Of a DNA stretch of 38,771 bases, positions 7,844 through 15,588 are shown one piece after another. This DNA comes from Bacilli bacterium. Its GTDB lineage: Bacteria; Bacillota_I; Bacilli_A; ML615J-28; CAG-313. The DNA is taken from positions 1 through 38,771 of the forward strand of contig JAFTPH010000042.1 in the NCBI GenBank assembly GCA_017463365.1, read 5' to 3'. A program made the translations under genes and the position numbers. The notes beneath the pieces are model-generated. The model was not told the DNA's origin. It saw only the letters and a program-made list of their open reading frames with translations, and ran no database searches. Numbering within the stretch: the first letter of the stretch is position 1; every line of letters starts with the position of its first letter.

Positions 7844-7881
7844 ATTTTAACATAAAACGTTTTCATTTGCAAGCGTTTTCA
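7844..7881 (-). promoter_or_regulatory. spoVG promoter overlapped by cre-like operator
   Basis: Minus strand: -35 TTGCAA at 7867-7872 and -10 TAAAAT at 7844-7849, spacing 17. A perfect match to the catabolite-response consensus TGNAANCGNNNNCA lies at 7868-7881 (TGCAAGCGTTTTCA on the plus strand), covering most of the -35. A second related half-palindrome, AAAACGTTTT, lies at 7856-7865 in the spacer. The promoter looks sigma-A type rather than sigma-H. Repression by CcpA or another LacI-family regulator is inferred. Confidence 0.6.
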
Positions 7882-7895
7882 TAATATTTAATAAT

Positions 7896-7920
7896 AAAAT
7901 ACCTCTTATCGAGGCATTTT
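7896..7920 (-). terminator. Terminator after YcxB-like gene
   Basis: Ten-base arms around a 5-nt loop with one mismatch (ACCTC / GAGGC core plus A/T pairs), overlapping the stop codon and followed by T-rich sequence. It separates the ispE operon from spoVG. Confidence 0.75.
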
Positions 7921-8439
7921 GTTAATTTTTTCGTATTTTCCGGCTTCTTTATACTTTTCTTCAACTAATTTTTCAAGTTCTTCAATTTGTTCACAATCGC
8001 TTTTTTTTATGATTGCGATCATCGCACCTGTAAAATATAAATATATATATTCTGGTAATACAACTACTTTAAGTACTTGATCATAAGTATATTTGGCTAC
8101 TTCTTCATCAGGTGTTTCCGTTAATGCATAAGTAAAACCTTCTTCATCAAAGGCAATTTTTATTTTTAAACTTTCTTGCATATTCTTTTTAACTGCTTTA
8201 TATATCATTATTTTATATAGTGGCAAAAAGAAAACTGTTGAGAAAATTAGTAAAACTATTCCTACTCCTAAAAACACCCATTGTTTTTGAGATGAAGCCA
8301 TTATAATCATAAGAATTGCCATTCCAATAAAAATAAGTTGATTAAATAGATATTTACGTTGTTTTTTGAAGTTATAATAATTTGCGACTTGTAAATCTTC
8401 TACTAATAACTCTTCGTTAAATGCGATTAAATTTTCCAT
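7906..8439 (-). CDS. YcxB-like membrane protein (177 aa)
   Basis: Two adjacent transmembrane helices (about residues 33-50 and 54-75) are followed by a C-terminal domain of alternating strands and one helix. The pattern F-D-E-E-G-F-T-Y, then Y-D-Q-V-L-K-V, then Y-I-Y-L-Y, matches the YcxB-like fold (PF14317), a PH-like cytoplasmic domain of unknown function. It lies 9 nt after ispE and replaces the purR-yabJ interval found in B. subtilis. No function can be assigned. Confidence 0.65.
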   Translation of the reverse strand: MENLIAFNEELLVEDLQVANYYNFKKQRKYLFNQLIFIGMAILMIIMASSQKQWVFLGVGIVLLIFSTVFFLPLYKIMIYKAVKKNMQESLKIKIAFDEEGFTYALTETPDEEVAKYTYDQVLKVVVLPEYIYLYFTGAMIAIIKKSDCEQIEELEKLVEEKYKEAGKYEKINKMPR

Positions 8440-8448
8440 ATTTTACTC

Positions 8449-9270
8449 CTATTTTATTTTAGTTATATATATTTTATAATTTGGATATTTTGATTTATAT
8501 TGTTTATATAATTTTCTAATTTTATTTGGACTATTCAAAACAAAGATTGTGGAACCAGATCCACTCATTAAAGTAAGAGGATTACCACTGTTTATTAATT
8601 CTTCTTTTAAAGATGAAACTAAAGGATATTCTTTAAATACAACCTTTTCTAAATCATTTTCAAGCAGAGCATCTAATTTCATTTCTTCTATTTCACAAAG
8701 CTCATTTTTAATACTATATTTATTATCTAAATCATATTTAGTATATATATCTTTAGTAGACAATTCAATATTAGGGTTAATTATTAAAACCCAACTTTTT
8801 ATTTTTCGGTTTAATTTAGTTATTTTTTCACCTATACCTTCGACTAAGGCCAGTCCTTCTTCTAAACAATAAACAATATCAGTACCAAATAACAAAGATA
8901 ACTCTTGTAAAGTTTTCTTGTCTAAAGATAGTTTATAAAGTTTGTTAACAGCAAGAATAACCATAGCTGCATCGCTACTTCCACCGCCAAGACCGGCACC
9001 AAGGGGAATATTTTTTTTGATTTTTATATATATTCCTCCAGGTAAATTAAACTCCTCAAACATCTTTTTTACAACTTTATAGACTAAATTATCGTCTCTT
9101 GGAACAAAATCCATATCTACAACAATTTCTTTATTTGTTAATTTCTTTATTGTTATTACATCGAATAAACCTATCTTGGTATTAACCATTTGTAACAAAT
9201 GATATCCTTCTTTATTAAGACCTAATACTTTAAGTCTTAGGTTTATTTTTGCGTATGCTTTTACTTTCAT
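8449..9270 (-). CDS. ispE: 4-diphosphocytidyl-2-C-methyl-D-erythritol kinase IspE (273 aa)
   Basis: A GHMP kinase of the non-mevalonate isoprenoid pathway; phosphorylates CDP-methylerythritol with ATP. The N-terminal V-K-A-Y-A-K-I-N-L-R-L, the ATP loop P-L-G-A-G-L-G-G-G-S-S-D-A, and the third GHMP motif L-M-S-G-S-G-S-T are all intact. Length is typical. It follows yabG by 11 nt in the same operon, as in Bacillus. It ends in TAG, unlike most genes here, which end in TAA. Its presence shows that the organism makes isoprenoids by the MEP route. Confidence 0.93.
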   Translation of the reverse strand: MKVKAYAKINLRLKVLGLNKEGYHLLQMVNTKIGLFDVITIKKLTNKEIVVDMDFVPRDDNLVYKVVKKMFEEFNLPGGIYIKIKKNIPLGAGLGGGSSDAAMVILAVNKLYKLSLDKKTLQELSLLFGTDIVYCLEEGLALVEGIGEKITKLNRKIKSWVLIINPNIELSTKDIYTKYDLDNKYSIKNELCEIEEMKLDALLENDLEKVVFKEYPLVSSLKEELINSGNPLTLMSGSGSTIFVLNSPNKIRKLYKQYKSKYPNYKIYITKIK

Positions 9271-9281
9271 TTTTTTCCTTT

Positions 9282-10049
9282 CTAAAGAAGAAGACGCATT
9301 TTCCCTTTTGTTTCTACTCCTCCAAGAGCACTTCTACCGTTTTCAATATATTTTAACAATCCATCAAAATCAATATTTTGATTAATTGATGTTGTCGCAA
9401 CCTTTATTGCTGCAACCGCAGGATCATAAGTATGTGTATTTAACCTTTTAGGGCTAGAAGCAAAGTTTGCCCCAGAAGCAATTAATGCCTCAAAATGTGA
9501 ACCACATGCTCCAGCAATAACAATAACATCATCTAAAGAGAAATGTTTACGTATTTCGCGAATAGTTTTCACAAAATATTTACTATTTTCATAACTATCT
9601 AGCGAAGCAATATTACTTCCGTTATATGCATCATGACCCGTAATAACAATAATATCCGGTGTTATTTGTAATAAGATATCTTTAATCTTCAAATAACCTT
9701 CTTTTTCGGATAAATGTATTCCTTCTGCATATATTCCTAATTCTTTATATAAAGCCATACAACTATTTAAATATTCTTTATCGCCATCTATATGAAGAAT
9801 TCTCCCAAATATTGCTTTGGTTTTTCGTGAATTACTTTTTTCTTTAATAAGTTTTTTACGTTTTTGGTTTTTTAGTTCTTCTTTTTCTAGTTCTTCATCT
9901 GTTGCTAGTCTTATTTCTTCTTCTTTAACATATCTAACCATTCGGTAGCTATAACCAACCAAACAAATTAGTTCATTTATACTCTTAATCTTATATATAT
10001 TTTTATTGTCATCATCAATAACAATAACTTTATCCCCCACTTTAAACAT
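9282..10049 (-). CDS. yabG: Sporulation-specific protease YabG (255 aa)
   Basis: YabG is a mother-cell protease (peptidase family U57) that processes spore coat proteins. The protein begins M-F-K-V-G-D-K-V-I, like the family's M-x-F-x-I-G-D start, and carries the conserved segments I-L-H-I-D-G-D, D-I-I-V-I-T-G-H-D and the G-A-C-G-S-H-F-E-A segment with the Cys/His pair considered catalytic. An ATG 12 nt upstream at 10061 would add four residues but has no ribosome site. GGGTGA lies 5 nt before the ATG at 10049, so I choose 10049. It lies between ksgA and ispE, as in B. subtilis, and is strong evidence of spore-forming ancestry. Confidence 0.9.
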   Translation of the reverse strand: MFKVGDKVIVIDDDNKNIYKIKSINELICLVGYSYRMVRYVKEEEIRLATDEELEKEELKNQKRKKLIKEKSNSRKTKAIFGRILHIDGDKEYLNSCMALYKELGIYAEGIHLSEKEGYLKIKDILLQITPDIIVITGHDAYNGSNIASLDSYENSKYFVKTIREIRKHFSLDDVIVIAGACGSHFEALIASGANFASSPKRLNTHTYDPAVAAIKVATTSINQNIDFDGLLKYIENGRSALGGVETKGKMRLLL

Positions 10050-10077
10050 ATATTCACCCATATTATTATATGTTTAA

Positions 10078-10923
10078 TTATGCCAACTGTTCTTTAAATA
10101 TTAAACTTAATTTTACAATTTCTTCAACACTTAATACTTCTGAGCGAATTGTTTTAGAAAAACCATTTTGTTCAAGAATTGCTGCTGCTTCTTCTTTAGA
10201 AATATTGTAACTACTAGCAACATTATTAACAAAAGTCTTTCTACGTTGTTTAAAAATATTTCGATTGAACTTTAAGAAAAATTCTAGATCTTTTCCAGTT
10301 AATAACTCTTCTTCTTTATATGATAAATGAATTACTGCACTTGTAACTTTAGGAGCTGGCACAAAAGCACTTGGTGAAACATCAAATAACTTTACCGCGT
10401 TTGTAAAATACTGAATCAACACACTTAAAGCGTTATAATCTTTAGTATTAGGGCGGGCTACAAATCTTTCAGCTACTTCTTTTTGAATCATTACCACGAT
10501 ATCTTTAACTTCACGCACCTCTTCTAATAACTTTAAAAGAATTGGACTAGTAATATAATATGGTAAATTAGCTATTAAACAAGGATTTGTTTTTAAAAAC
10601 TTCCCAATATCTTTTGATACATCACTTTTTAAAAAATCTCCTTCTCTTATAATTAAGTTATTTTTTTCAATCGTATTATTTAATACTTCAATCATGTCCT
10701 TGTCAATTTCATAACAAAGTACTTCATCATACATTTCAACTAAATATCTAGTTAAACTTCCAAGACCAGGACCTACTTCAATAACACTTTTATATCCTTT
10801 ATCGTTTAATGCGGAAGCAATCTTTTTTAAAATATTATCATCTACTAAAAAGTTTTGTCCAAAATTCTTTTTAGCATTTAAATTATATTTATCTAATAAA
10901 TATTTAACTTCTTTAATATTCAT
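10078..10923 (-). CDS. rsmA: 16S rRNA dimethyladenosine transferase RsmA/KsgA (281 aa)
   Basis: Dimethylates the two adjacent adenines in the 3'-terminal hairpin of 16S rRNA, late in small-subunit assembly. The SAM loop V-I-E-V-G-P-G-L-G-S-L-T and the catalytic N-L-P-Y-Y-I-T-S-P are present, as is the C-terminal F-K-Q-R-R-K-T segment. Normal length. The ATG lies 4 nt after the peptidase stop codon, with AGAAGAG inside the end of that gene as ribosome site, so the two are coupled. Confidence 0.95.
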   Translation of the reverse strand: MNIKEVKYLLDKYNLNAKKNFGQNFLVDDNILKKIASALNDKGYKSVIEVGPGLGSLTRYLVEMYDEVLCYEIDKDMIEVLNNTIEKNNLIIREGDFLKSDVSKDIGKFLKTNPCLIANLPYYITSPILLKLLEEVREVKDIVVMIQKEVAERFVARPNTKDYNALSVLIQYFTNAVKLFDVSPSAFVPAPKVTSAVIHLSYKEEELLTGKDLEFFLKFNRNIFKQRRKTFVNNVASSYNISKEEAAAILEQNGFSKTIRSEVLSVEEIVKLSLIFKEQLA

Positions 10924-10927
10924 ATAA

Positions 10928-11980
10928 CTACTCTTCTAAAAAAGGATTAAAAGTGTCATTTTCTGTTAAAGAACAAATAAATTCAACTAATAAATCAGTA
11001 ATATATTCAGCATCTTTTAGACTACATACTTCTACTGATGAATGCATATATCTAAGTGGTACACTTATTAAAGTTGAAGGAATTCCCCCATTATTTTTAA
11101 ATACTTGGTCAAAATCAGTATATGTTTTAGATACTTCTACTACATATTGAACAGGAATATTTTTTTCGTTAGCTACTTTTTCTAAACGTTTAACTAGTAA
11201 TTTATTAGATGCAGAATTATGTGTTAACATACCACCTTTTCCAAGTGAAACTTCTCTTGTAAAATTATTACGGTACGCAACATCACTACTAGATCCAACA
11301 TCTAACGCTACAGCAAGCGTAGGGGTAACATCCACTGTTGAGAATACTGCTCCACGACCAGTTGTTTCTTCTCCAACTGTTGTTACAAGATATACCCCGT
11401 TAGTACTTCTTTCTTTTACTTTTCGTAATACTTCACATCCAATAAAAGCGCTAATTTTATCATCAAGAGCTCTTGAGGCAAGGGCATCATTTGCTAGTTC
11501 TTGATAACAATCTTTATGTGTAACCGCATCACCCACTGAAACAAGTTTTAAAGATTCTTCTTTTGATGAAGTTCCTAAATCTAAATTTAAATCTTCAACC
11601 TTTACATGACCATCTACATAATTAGGAGTATAACCGATAACTCCTGGAATATATGTATAATTTCCCTTTTCATCATATTTTACAACATTTACATGTTGAC
11701 CAATATACATTTCTGGACGTACTGCGCCAACATTAGTAAGTTTACAAATTCCGTTATCTAAGACCCTTTCAATCATTAATCCAATTTCATCAATATGGGC
11801 TAAAAGCATAACTTTGACTGAAGAGTTAGGATTTACCACATGTACAACATTTAAACTATGATGTTTTAATACTAAATCATCAACATCTTTCATTTCATTA
11901 ATTAACATTTTTTGAAAAGCAAGTTCATAGCCACTAACTGATGGTGTAGTAAGCATTTTAAATAATAATTCTTTTTTCAT
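10928..11980 (-). CDS. M42 family metallo-aminopeptidase (350 aa)
   Basis: A cytosolic two-metal aminopeptidase of the M42 (FrvX/PepA/YsdC) family, which forms large tetrahedral particles and trims peptides. Likely metal ligands are visible in order: A-H-I-D-E-I-G, R-A-L-D-D-K, T-V-G-E-E-T-T-G-R-G-A, A-L-D-V-G and R-Y-M-H-S. In Bacillus, rnmV (ribonuclease M5) precedes ksgA; here the peptidase heads the ksgA-yabG-ispE operon instead. An extended -10 (TGTTATAAT, hexamer at 12002-12007) lies just upstream. The family has been confused with endoglucanases in annotation; peptidase is the sounder call. Confidence 0.88.
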   Translation of the reverse strand: MKKELLFKMLTTPSVSGYELAFQKMLINEMKDVDDLVLKHHSLNVVHVVNPNSSVKVMLLAHIDEIGLMIERVLDNGICKLTNVGAVRPEMYIGQHVNVVKYDEKGNYTYIPGVIGYTPNYVDGHVKVEDLNLDLGTSSKEESLKLVSVGDAVTHKDCYQELANDALASRALDDKISAFIGCEVLRKVKERSTNGVYLVTTVGEETTGRGAVFSTVDVTPTLAVALDVGSSSDVAYRNNFTREVSLGKGGMLTHNSASNKLLVKRLEKVANEKNIPVQYVVEVSKTYTDFDQVFKNNGGIPSTLISVPLRYMHSSVEVCSLKDAEYITDLLVEFICSLTENDTFNPFLEE

Positions 11981-12033
11981 ATTTTTTTACCTCTTATATA
12001 TATTATAACACTTTATGTTAATAAATAAAAGAA

Positions 12034-12055
12034 AAAACCTAAATAATTAGGTTTT
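12034..12055 (-). terminator. Intrinsic terminator after rpoE
   Basis: A 9-bp stem (AAAACCTAA / TTAGGTTTT) with a 4-nt loop, starting within the rpoE stop codon and followed by a T-run on the minus strand. Confidence 0.85.
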
Positions 12056-12542
12056 ACTCTTCGTCTTCTTCAAAGTCATCTTCTATTGAACCAACCATAA
12101 CTTCGAATTCATTTGATAAATCATCTTCATCATTTTCTTCTTCTTCATCTTCTTCTTCCTCATCATGAACAGGTTCAATAATAATTGGAGATTCATAGTT
12201 GTTTTCGTCTGTGTATGCGGCATCAAAGGCACCGTCTTTTAACTCATTCTTCTTAACGTCTTCGTCGTTATCTAAGAAGTCTTCGAAATCTCCACCATCT
12301 TTATCTAATACTGATGTAGGTTGGCGATCTTTTAAATCCCAACAATCTTCACCACAATACACAAAGTATCCTGATAACATAAAGTCCATTACAAATTGGG
12401 GAGCATGTTCGGATACTTCTGCAGCTTTGATTCCTTTAATTGTCATAACTTCTTTAATAATAGTGTTGATATTTTGAGGACGTTGTTTCTTTTGTAATAA
12501 TTCTATAGCGATTTCAAGTAATGAATTGTCTTTACTACTCAT
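12054..12542 (-). CDS. rpoE: DNA-directed RNA polymerase delta subunit (162 aa)
   Basis: Delta is a Firmicutes-specific RNA polymerase subunit that raises specificity and speeds recycling. Residues 1-75 form the HARE-type winged-helix domain (S-L-L-E-I-A-I-E-L-L, then F-V-M-D-F-M-L-S-G-Y-F, then W-D-L-K-D-R). The rest is the typical disordered acidic tail, dominated by Glu and Asp. An upstream ATG at 12569 would add nine residues, but those codons contain the AAAGGA ribosome site of the ATG at 12542, which lies 8 nt downstream of it and fits the family start. Single-gene transcript with its own promoter and terminator. Confidence 0.92.
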   Translation of the reverse strand: MSSKDNSLLEIAIELLQKKQRPQNINTIIKEVMTIKGIKAAEVSEHAPQFVMDFMLSGYFVYCGEDCWDLKDRQPTSVLDKDGGDFEDFLDNDEDVKKNELKDGAFDAAYTDENNYESPIIIEPVHDEEEEDEEEENDEDDLSNEFEVMVGSIEDDFEEDEE

Positions 12543-12573
12543 ATTCTTAATCCTTTCTATCTTTATCATATAT

Positions 12574-12602
12574 ATTGTACTCTAAATGGAGAAAAAATGC
12601 AA
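12574..12602 (-). promoter_or_regulatory. rpoE promoter
   Basis: Minus strand TTGCAT (12597-12602) and TACAAT (12574-12579), spacing 17. Confidence 0.75.
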
Positions 12603-12625
12603 ATAGTTTATTGATTTTTTTATTT

Positions 12626-12805
12626 TTACCATAAATTAAATAATAAAATGCATATAGCACCAGGTACTTTTAAACATCCTACTATTAATATTGACCAAAT
12701 ATTAATGGGAATATTCACATTAATATACTGTCCAATAAAGTTAAATACAAATAAAAAGATAATCCCAAATAAAATTGATTTTAAAAACCATTTAAAGTAT
12801 TTCAT
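12626..12805 (-). CDS. bofA: BofA-like small membrane protein (59 aa)
   Basis: In Bacillus, BofA holds the sigma-K processing protease SpoIVFB inactive in the mother-cell membrane during sporulation. The frame runs from the ATG at 12805 to TAA at 12626: a hydrophobic stretch (residues 11-24), then F-I-G-Q-Y-I-N-V-N-I-P-I-N, then I-L-I-V-G-C-L-K-V-P-G-A and a hydrophobic end. The spacing of N-x-x-G, I-P-x-N, G-x-L-x-x-P-G and the closing helix is that of the BofA C-terminal half. It lacks the extra N-terminal helix of B. subtilis BofA (87 aa). AGGTG lies 5 nt before the ATG. It sits downstream of surE, not beside recR as in Bacillus. The assignment rests on motif spacing in a short protein. 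Confidence 0.68.
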   Translation of the reverse strand: MKYFKWFLKSILFGIIFLFVFNFIGQYINVNIPINIWSILIVGCLKVPGAICILLFNLW

Positions 12806-12846
12806 ACTATCACCTATATAATAATATGAAGCATTATTCTAAAATA

Positions 12847-13578
12847 TTATTTAAACATTGTTTTATCATATATATTATAAACATTATAATCAGTACGATC
12901 AACAGTTATTGGTGTTACTGATACATAACCATCATAATATGCATCTAAATCACAGGAAGTTTTGTTGTCTAAAACTCCATATAATGACTTACCGGTTGCT
13001 AAAAAACCTTCTTCTGTTTCAATAAACTCGGTATCAAAAGTATTTAACCCTTGATGAGTTATCTTTAATCCTTTTACTATTCTTGGAATATTTATATTTA
13101 ATGTATCAGCAATATTGAATATTTCACTTTCAATAATTTGATTAAAAACATTAATAAAGTTATTTGTTAAAGCTTCCATATCTCCCACTTCTACTGATAC
13201 AGCAAGACCTTTTTTACCAAAGAATGCGGCTTCGCTTGCCCCGGCGACTGTTCCGGAATAAATAATGTCGTCTCCCATATTAAGACCATTATTACATCCT
13301 GATACCACTAAATCAAAATCATAATCTAAGTGAACATAAGCAAATTTAGTACAAGTTGCGGGACTAGCATCTAAAGAATAAGTTTTAACTCCTTCAACTA
13401 AATCTTCACGCTTTTCAAGTTTCATTGGAACACCAAGAGTTAACGCATGACTTTTAGCTGATTGTTGATATAATGGAGCAACAACCATTACTTCATGGTT
13501 TTCACTTTTTAAAAGTCTTGCTAGTTCCTTTAAATAAGGTGATGTTATTGAATCGTCATTTACTATTAATATTCTCAT
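12847..13578 (-). CDS. surE: 5'/3'-nucleotidase SurE (243 aa)
   Basis: A metal-dependent phosphatase that removes phosphate from nucleoside 5'- and 3'-monophosphates; some members also trim short polyphosphate. The N-terminal metal site M-R-I-L-I-V-N-D-D-S and the downstream S-G-C-N-N-G-L-N, Y-S-G-T-V-A-G-A and P-L-x-Q-Q-S-A-K-S-H segments are intact. Normal length. Its ATG overlaps the stop of the preceding DHH gene (TAATG). Co-transcription with two oligonucleotide phosphoesterases points to a nucleotide-breakdown role. Last or second-last gene of the operon. Confidence 0.93.
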   Translation of the reverse strand: MRILIVNDDSITSPYLKELARLLKSENHEVMVVAPLYQQSAKSHALTLGVPMKLEKREDLVEGVKTYSLDASPATCTKFAYVHLDYDFDLVVSGCNNGLNMGDDIIYSGTVAGASEAAFFGKKGLAVSVEVGDMEALTNNFINVFNQIIESEIFNIADTLNINIPRIVKGLKITHQGLNTFDTEFIETEEGFLATGKSLYGVLDNKTSCDLDAYYDGYVSVTPITVDRTDYNVYNIYDKTMFK

Positions 13579-14546
13579 TATTCTAATTCCTTATTAGCTT
13601 GTTTAAATGAAGCATGTAAACTATCTAAATCATTTAGTATTGCTTTCATTTCTTTTTTATTATAGATAGTAGCTCCACTTGCTTGTAAATGTCCACCACC
13701 GCGGTAGCTTCTTGCAACTTCGTTAACAGCAACATATCTAGAACGTAAACGAACACGGATATTATCACCATAATCAACAAAAGTAACCCAAATCATTGAT
13801 CCTTTAATAGATGCCATTGTATTAACTAAAGCTGCAGCTTCATCACAACTAACACCAAATTTTTTCATAATTTTCTTAGTGAAGAACATATATACTACTC
13901 CACTTTTAGTCATTTTCATATTTTTATAAACATAAGCTTCTAAACGATAAGTATTCATTTCTTTTAAATTTAGTTTTGCGAACATATATTCTGTATCAAT
14001 ATCATAACTTAAAAGATTTGCTGCAGCATTCATTAAAGTTTTATCTACACCACGATACAAGAATCTTCCAGTATCAGTAATAATACCTGTATATAAAGCA
14101 AGAGATGCTTCTTTATTCATTTTCAACACATCACTTGATTCAATAAGTCTTGCGATTATCGCCGAACATGCAGCACTTCCTGCATCAATAAATTCTAAAT
14201 AATTTTCTTCTCTAAATGGATGACTATCATCATGATGATCAATTTTAATTAAGAATGCAGCATTTTGCCATCTATCATCATATATACGTTCTTTAATGCT
14301 TGTATCTACCACAATTACTAGGGCTTCCTTATATATATCATCACTTACTTCATCAGAAAGTCCAATAAAACCTAAATATTCCGGAATATCATCACCAACT
14401 GAATATATCTTTTTATTTGGATAAGTATTACGTAAAGCTTGAACAAGTCCTGCTTGAGAACCAATACAGTCTCCATCAGGACGCATGTGACGATGAACAA
14501 TTATTGTATCAAATTCTTCAATCTTTTTAATAATTTCTTTAAACAT
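13578..14546 (-). CDS. DHH/DHHA1 phosphoesterase, NrnA-like, copy 2 (322 aa)
   Basis: A manganese-dependent phosphoesterase of the DHH subfamily 1. Bacillus NrnA hydrolyses short oligonucleotides (nanoRNA) and 3'-phosphoadenosine 5'-phosphate; relatives cleave linear or cyclic dinucleotides. Motifs: H-R-H-M-R-P-D-G-D near the start, V-V-D-T-S, K-I-D-H-H-D (the DHH), and the DHHA1 signature G-G-G-H-L-Q-A-S-G-A-T near the C-terminus. All metal-binding positions are present, so it should be active. It is a tandem paralogue of the gene just upstream, overlapping it by 1 nt in TAATG. Confidence 0.88.
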   Translation of the reverse strand: MFKEIIKKIEEFDTIIVHRHMRPDGDCIGSQAGLVQALRNTYPNKKIYSVGDDIPEYLGFIGLSDEVSDDIYKEALVIVVDTSIKERIYDDRWQNAAFLIKIDHHDDSHPFREENYLEFIDAGSAACSAIIARLIESSDVLKMNKEASLALYTGIITDTGRFLYRGVDKTLMNAAANLLSYDIDTEYMFAKLNLKEMNTYRLEAYVYKNMKMTKSGVVYMFFTKKIMKKFGVSCDEAAALVNTMASIKGSMIWVTFVDYGDNIRVRLRSRYVAVNEVARSYRGGGHLQASGATIYNKKEMKAILNDLDSLHASFKQANKELE

Positions 14547-15487
14547 TATATTTCCTCCCCACTAGCAACTTTTTCTAAATCTTTAATAATTTCTGGAACA
14601 ATATCTAAACTCTTAACGGTTGCTCCACTTGCTTGTAAGTGTCCGCCACCACCATATTTAACAGCGACTTTATTAATATTTGCTTTATTTGAACGAAGTT
14701 CAACATATACCTCACCATGTTCATTTTCAGTAAATGTTGCCCAAATATTAATATTTTCAATGCCAGCCATGATTCCAATCATTCCTCGTGATATTTGATA
14801 AGTAGATACTCCAAGACGTTCAACCTCAGAGTATGGAGTTAATAGATATGCAACCTTTGTTGGTAAAACCGTAAATTTTAGTGTCATTTCGGCACGAAGA
14901 CGAACATTTTCTAATGAATCTATATATAAATTATTATATATTTCATCAATTTCAATTCCCGCATTCATTAAATAACTTGCTATTTCAAATGTTTTAGAAG
15001 TTGTTGATGAAAATCTAAAACGACCGCTATCTGTTACCATTCCTAAGAAGATAGCTGTTGCGGAATCCTTTGTTAAAACTAAAGGGGTATTTCTTATTAA
15101 ATCACCAATAATACCAGCACAACTTTCATAGCTATTATCAACTAAAACTAACTCTCCATATTCACCTTGAGGAATATGGTGATCAATCTTAATTAAGAAC
15201 TTTCCCGTTTTATAACGTTCATCATCAATTAAAGTTTCAGCCCCACTATCTAAGACAATTACTAAAGCATCATGATAGTCTTCATCACACGCTTCATCTA
15301 AAGTTCCTAAAAAAGCAAGGTTTTCACTCATACCCCCTACCGCTAATACTCTCTTAGTAGGAAACGTCGCTAAAATCGCGCGTTTTAGGCCTAATTGACT
15401 ACCTAAAGCATCACCATCTGGTTTTTTATGACGATGAATAATAATTGTATCAAATTCTTTAATTTTGTTATATACTTGTAAAAACAT
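14546..15487 (-). CDS. DHH/DHHA1 phosphoesterase, NrnA-like, copy 1 (313 aa)
   Basis: Same architecture as the next gene: H-R-H-K-K-P-D-G-D-A-L-G-S, V-L-D-S-G, K-I-D-H-H-I and G-G-G-G-H-L-Q-A-S-G-A-T. The aspartate of V-L-D is followed by Ser-Gly here and by Thr-Ser in copy 2, so the two may differ in substrate. It is first in an operon with copy 2, surE and the BofA-like gene, each joined by short gaps or 1-nt overlaps. AAGGAG precedes the ATG. Exact substrate (nanoRNA, short DNA, pAp, linear dinucleotides) cannot be fixed from sequence. Confidence 0.88.
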   Translation of the reverse strand: MFLQVYNKIKEFDTIIIHRHKKPDGDALGSQLGLKRAILATFPTKRVLAVGGMSENLAFLGTLDEACDEDYHDALVIVLDSGAETLIDDERYKTGKFLIKIDHHIPQGEYGELVLVDNSYESCAGIIGDLIRNTPLVLTKDSATAIFLGMVTDSGRFRFSSTTSKTFEIASYLMNAGIEIDEIYNNLYIDSLENVRLRAEMTLKFTVLPTKVAYLLTPYSEVERLGVSTYQISRGMIGIMAGIENINIWATFTENEHGEVYVELRSNKANINKVAVKYGGGGHLQASGATVKSLDIVPEIIKDLEKVASGEEI

Positions 15488-15510
15488 AAATAATTTCTCC
15501 TTAATAGATG

Positions 15511-15539
15511 ATTATAACATAAACTTTATGTTTTTTCAA
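15511..15539 (-). promoter_or_regulatory. Promoter of DHH-DHH-surE-bofA operon
   Basis: Minus strand TTGAAA (15534-15539), 17-nt spacer, TATAAT (15511-15516), preceded by TG in extended -10 position. Confidence 0.8.
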
Positions 15540-15550
15540 AGAAAAAGAAA

Positions 15551-15577
15551 AAAGGCATTAGTTAACCTAATGCCTTT
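15551..15577 (-). terminator. Terminator of ABC-nuclease-OB repeat operon
   Basis: Perfect 11-bp stem (AAAGGCATTAG / CTAATGCCTTT) with a 5-nt loop and a T-rich tract on the minus strand, 11 nt after the stop codon of the repeat lipoprotein. Confidence 0.92.
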
Positions 15578-15588
15578 ATTAATTTTAA

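Noticed and set aside
12626-12846. Treating 12570-12846 as an empty intergenic gap
   Set aside because: It holds the rpoE promoter and a translated BofA-like frame.
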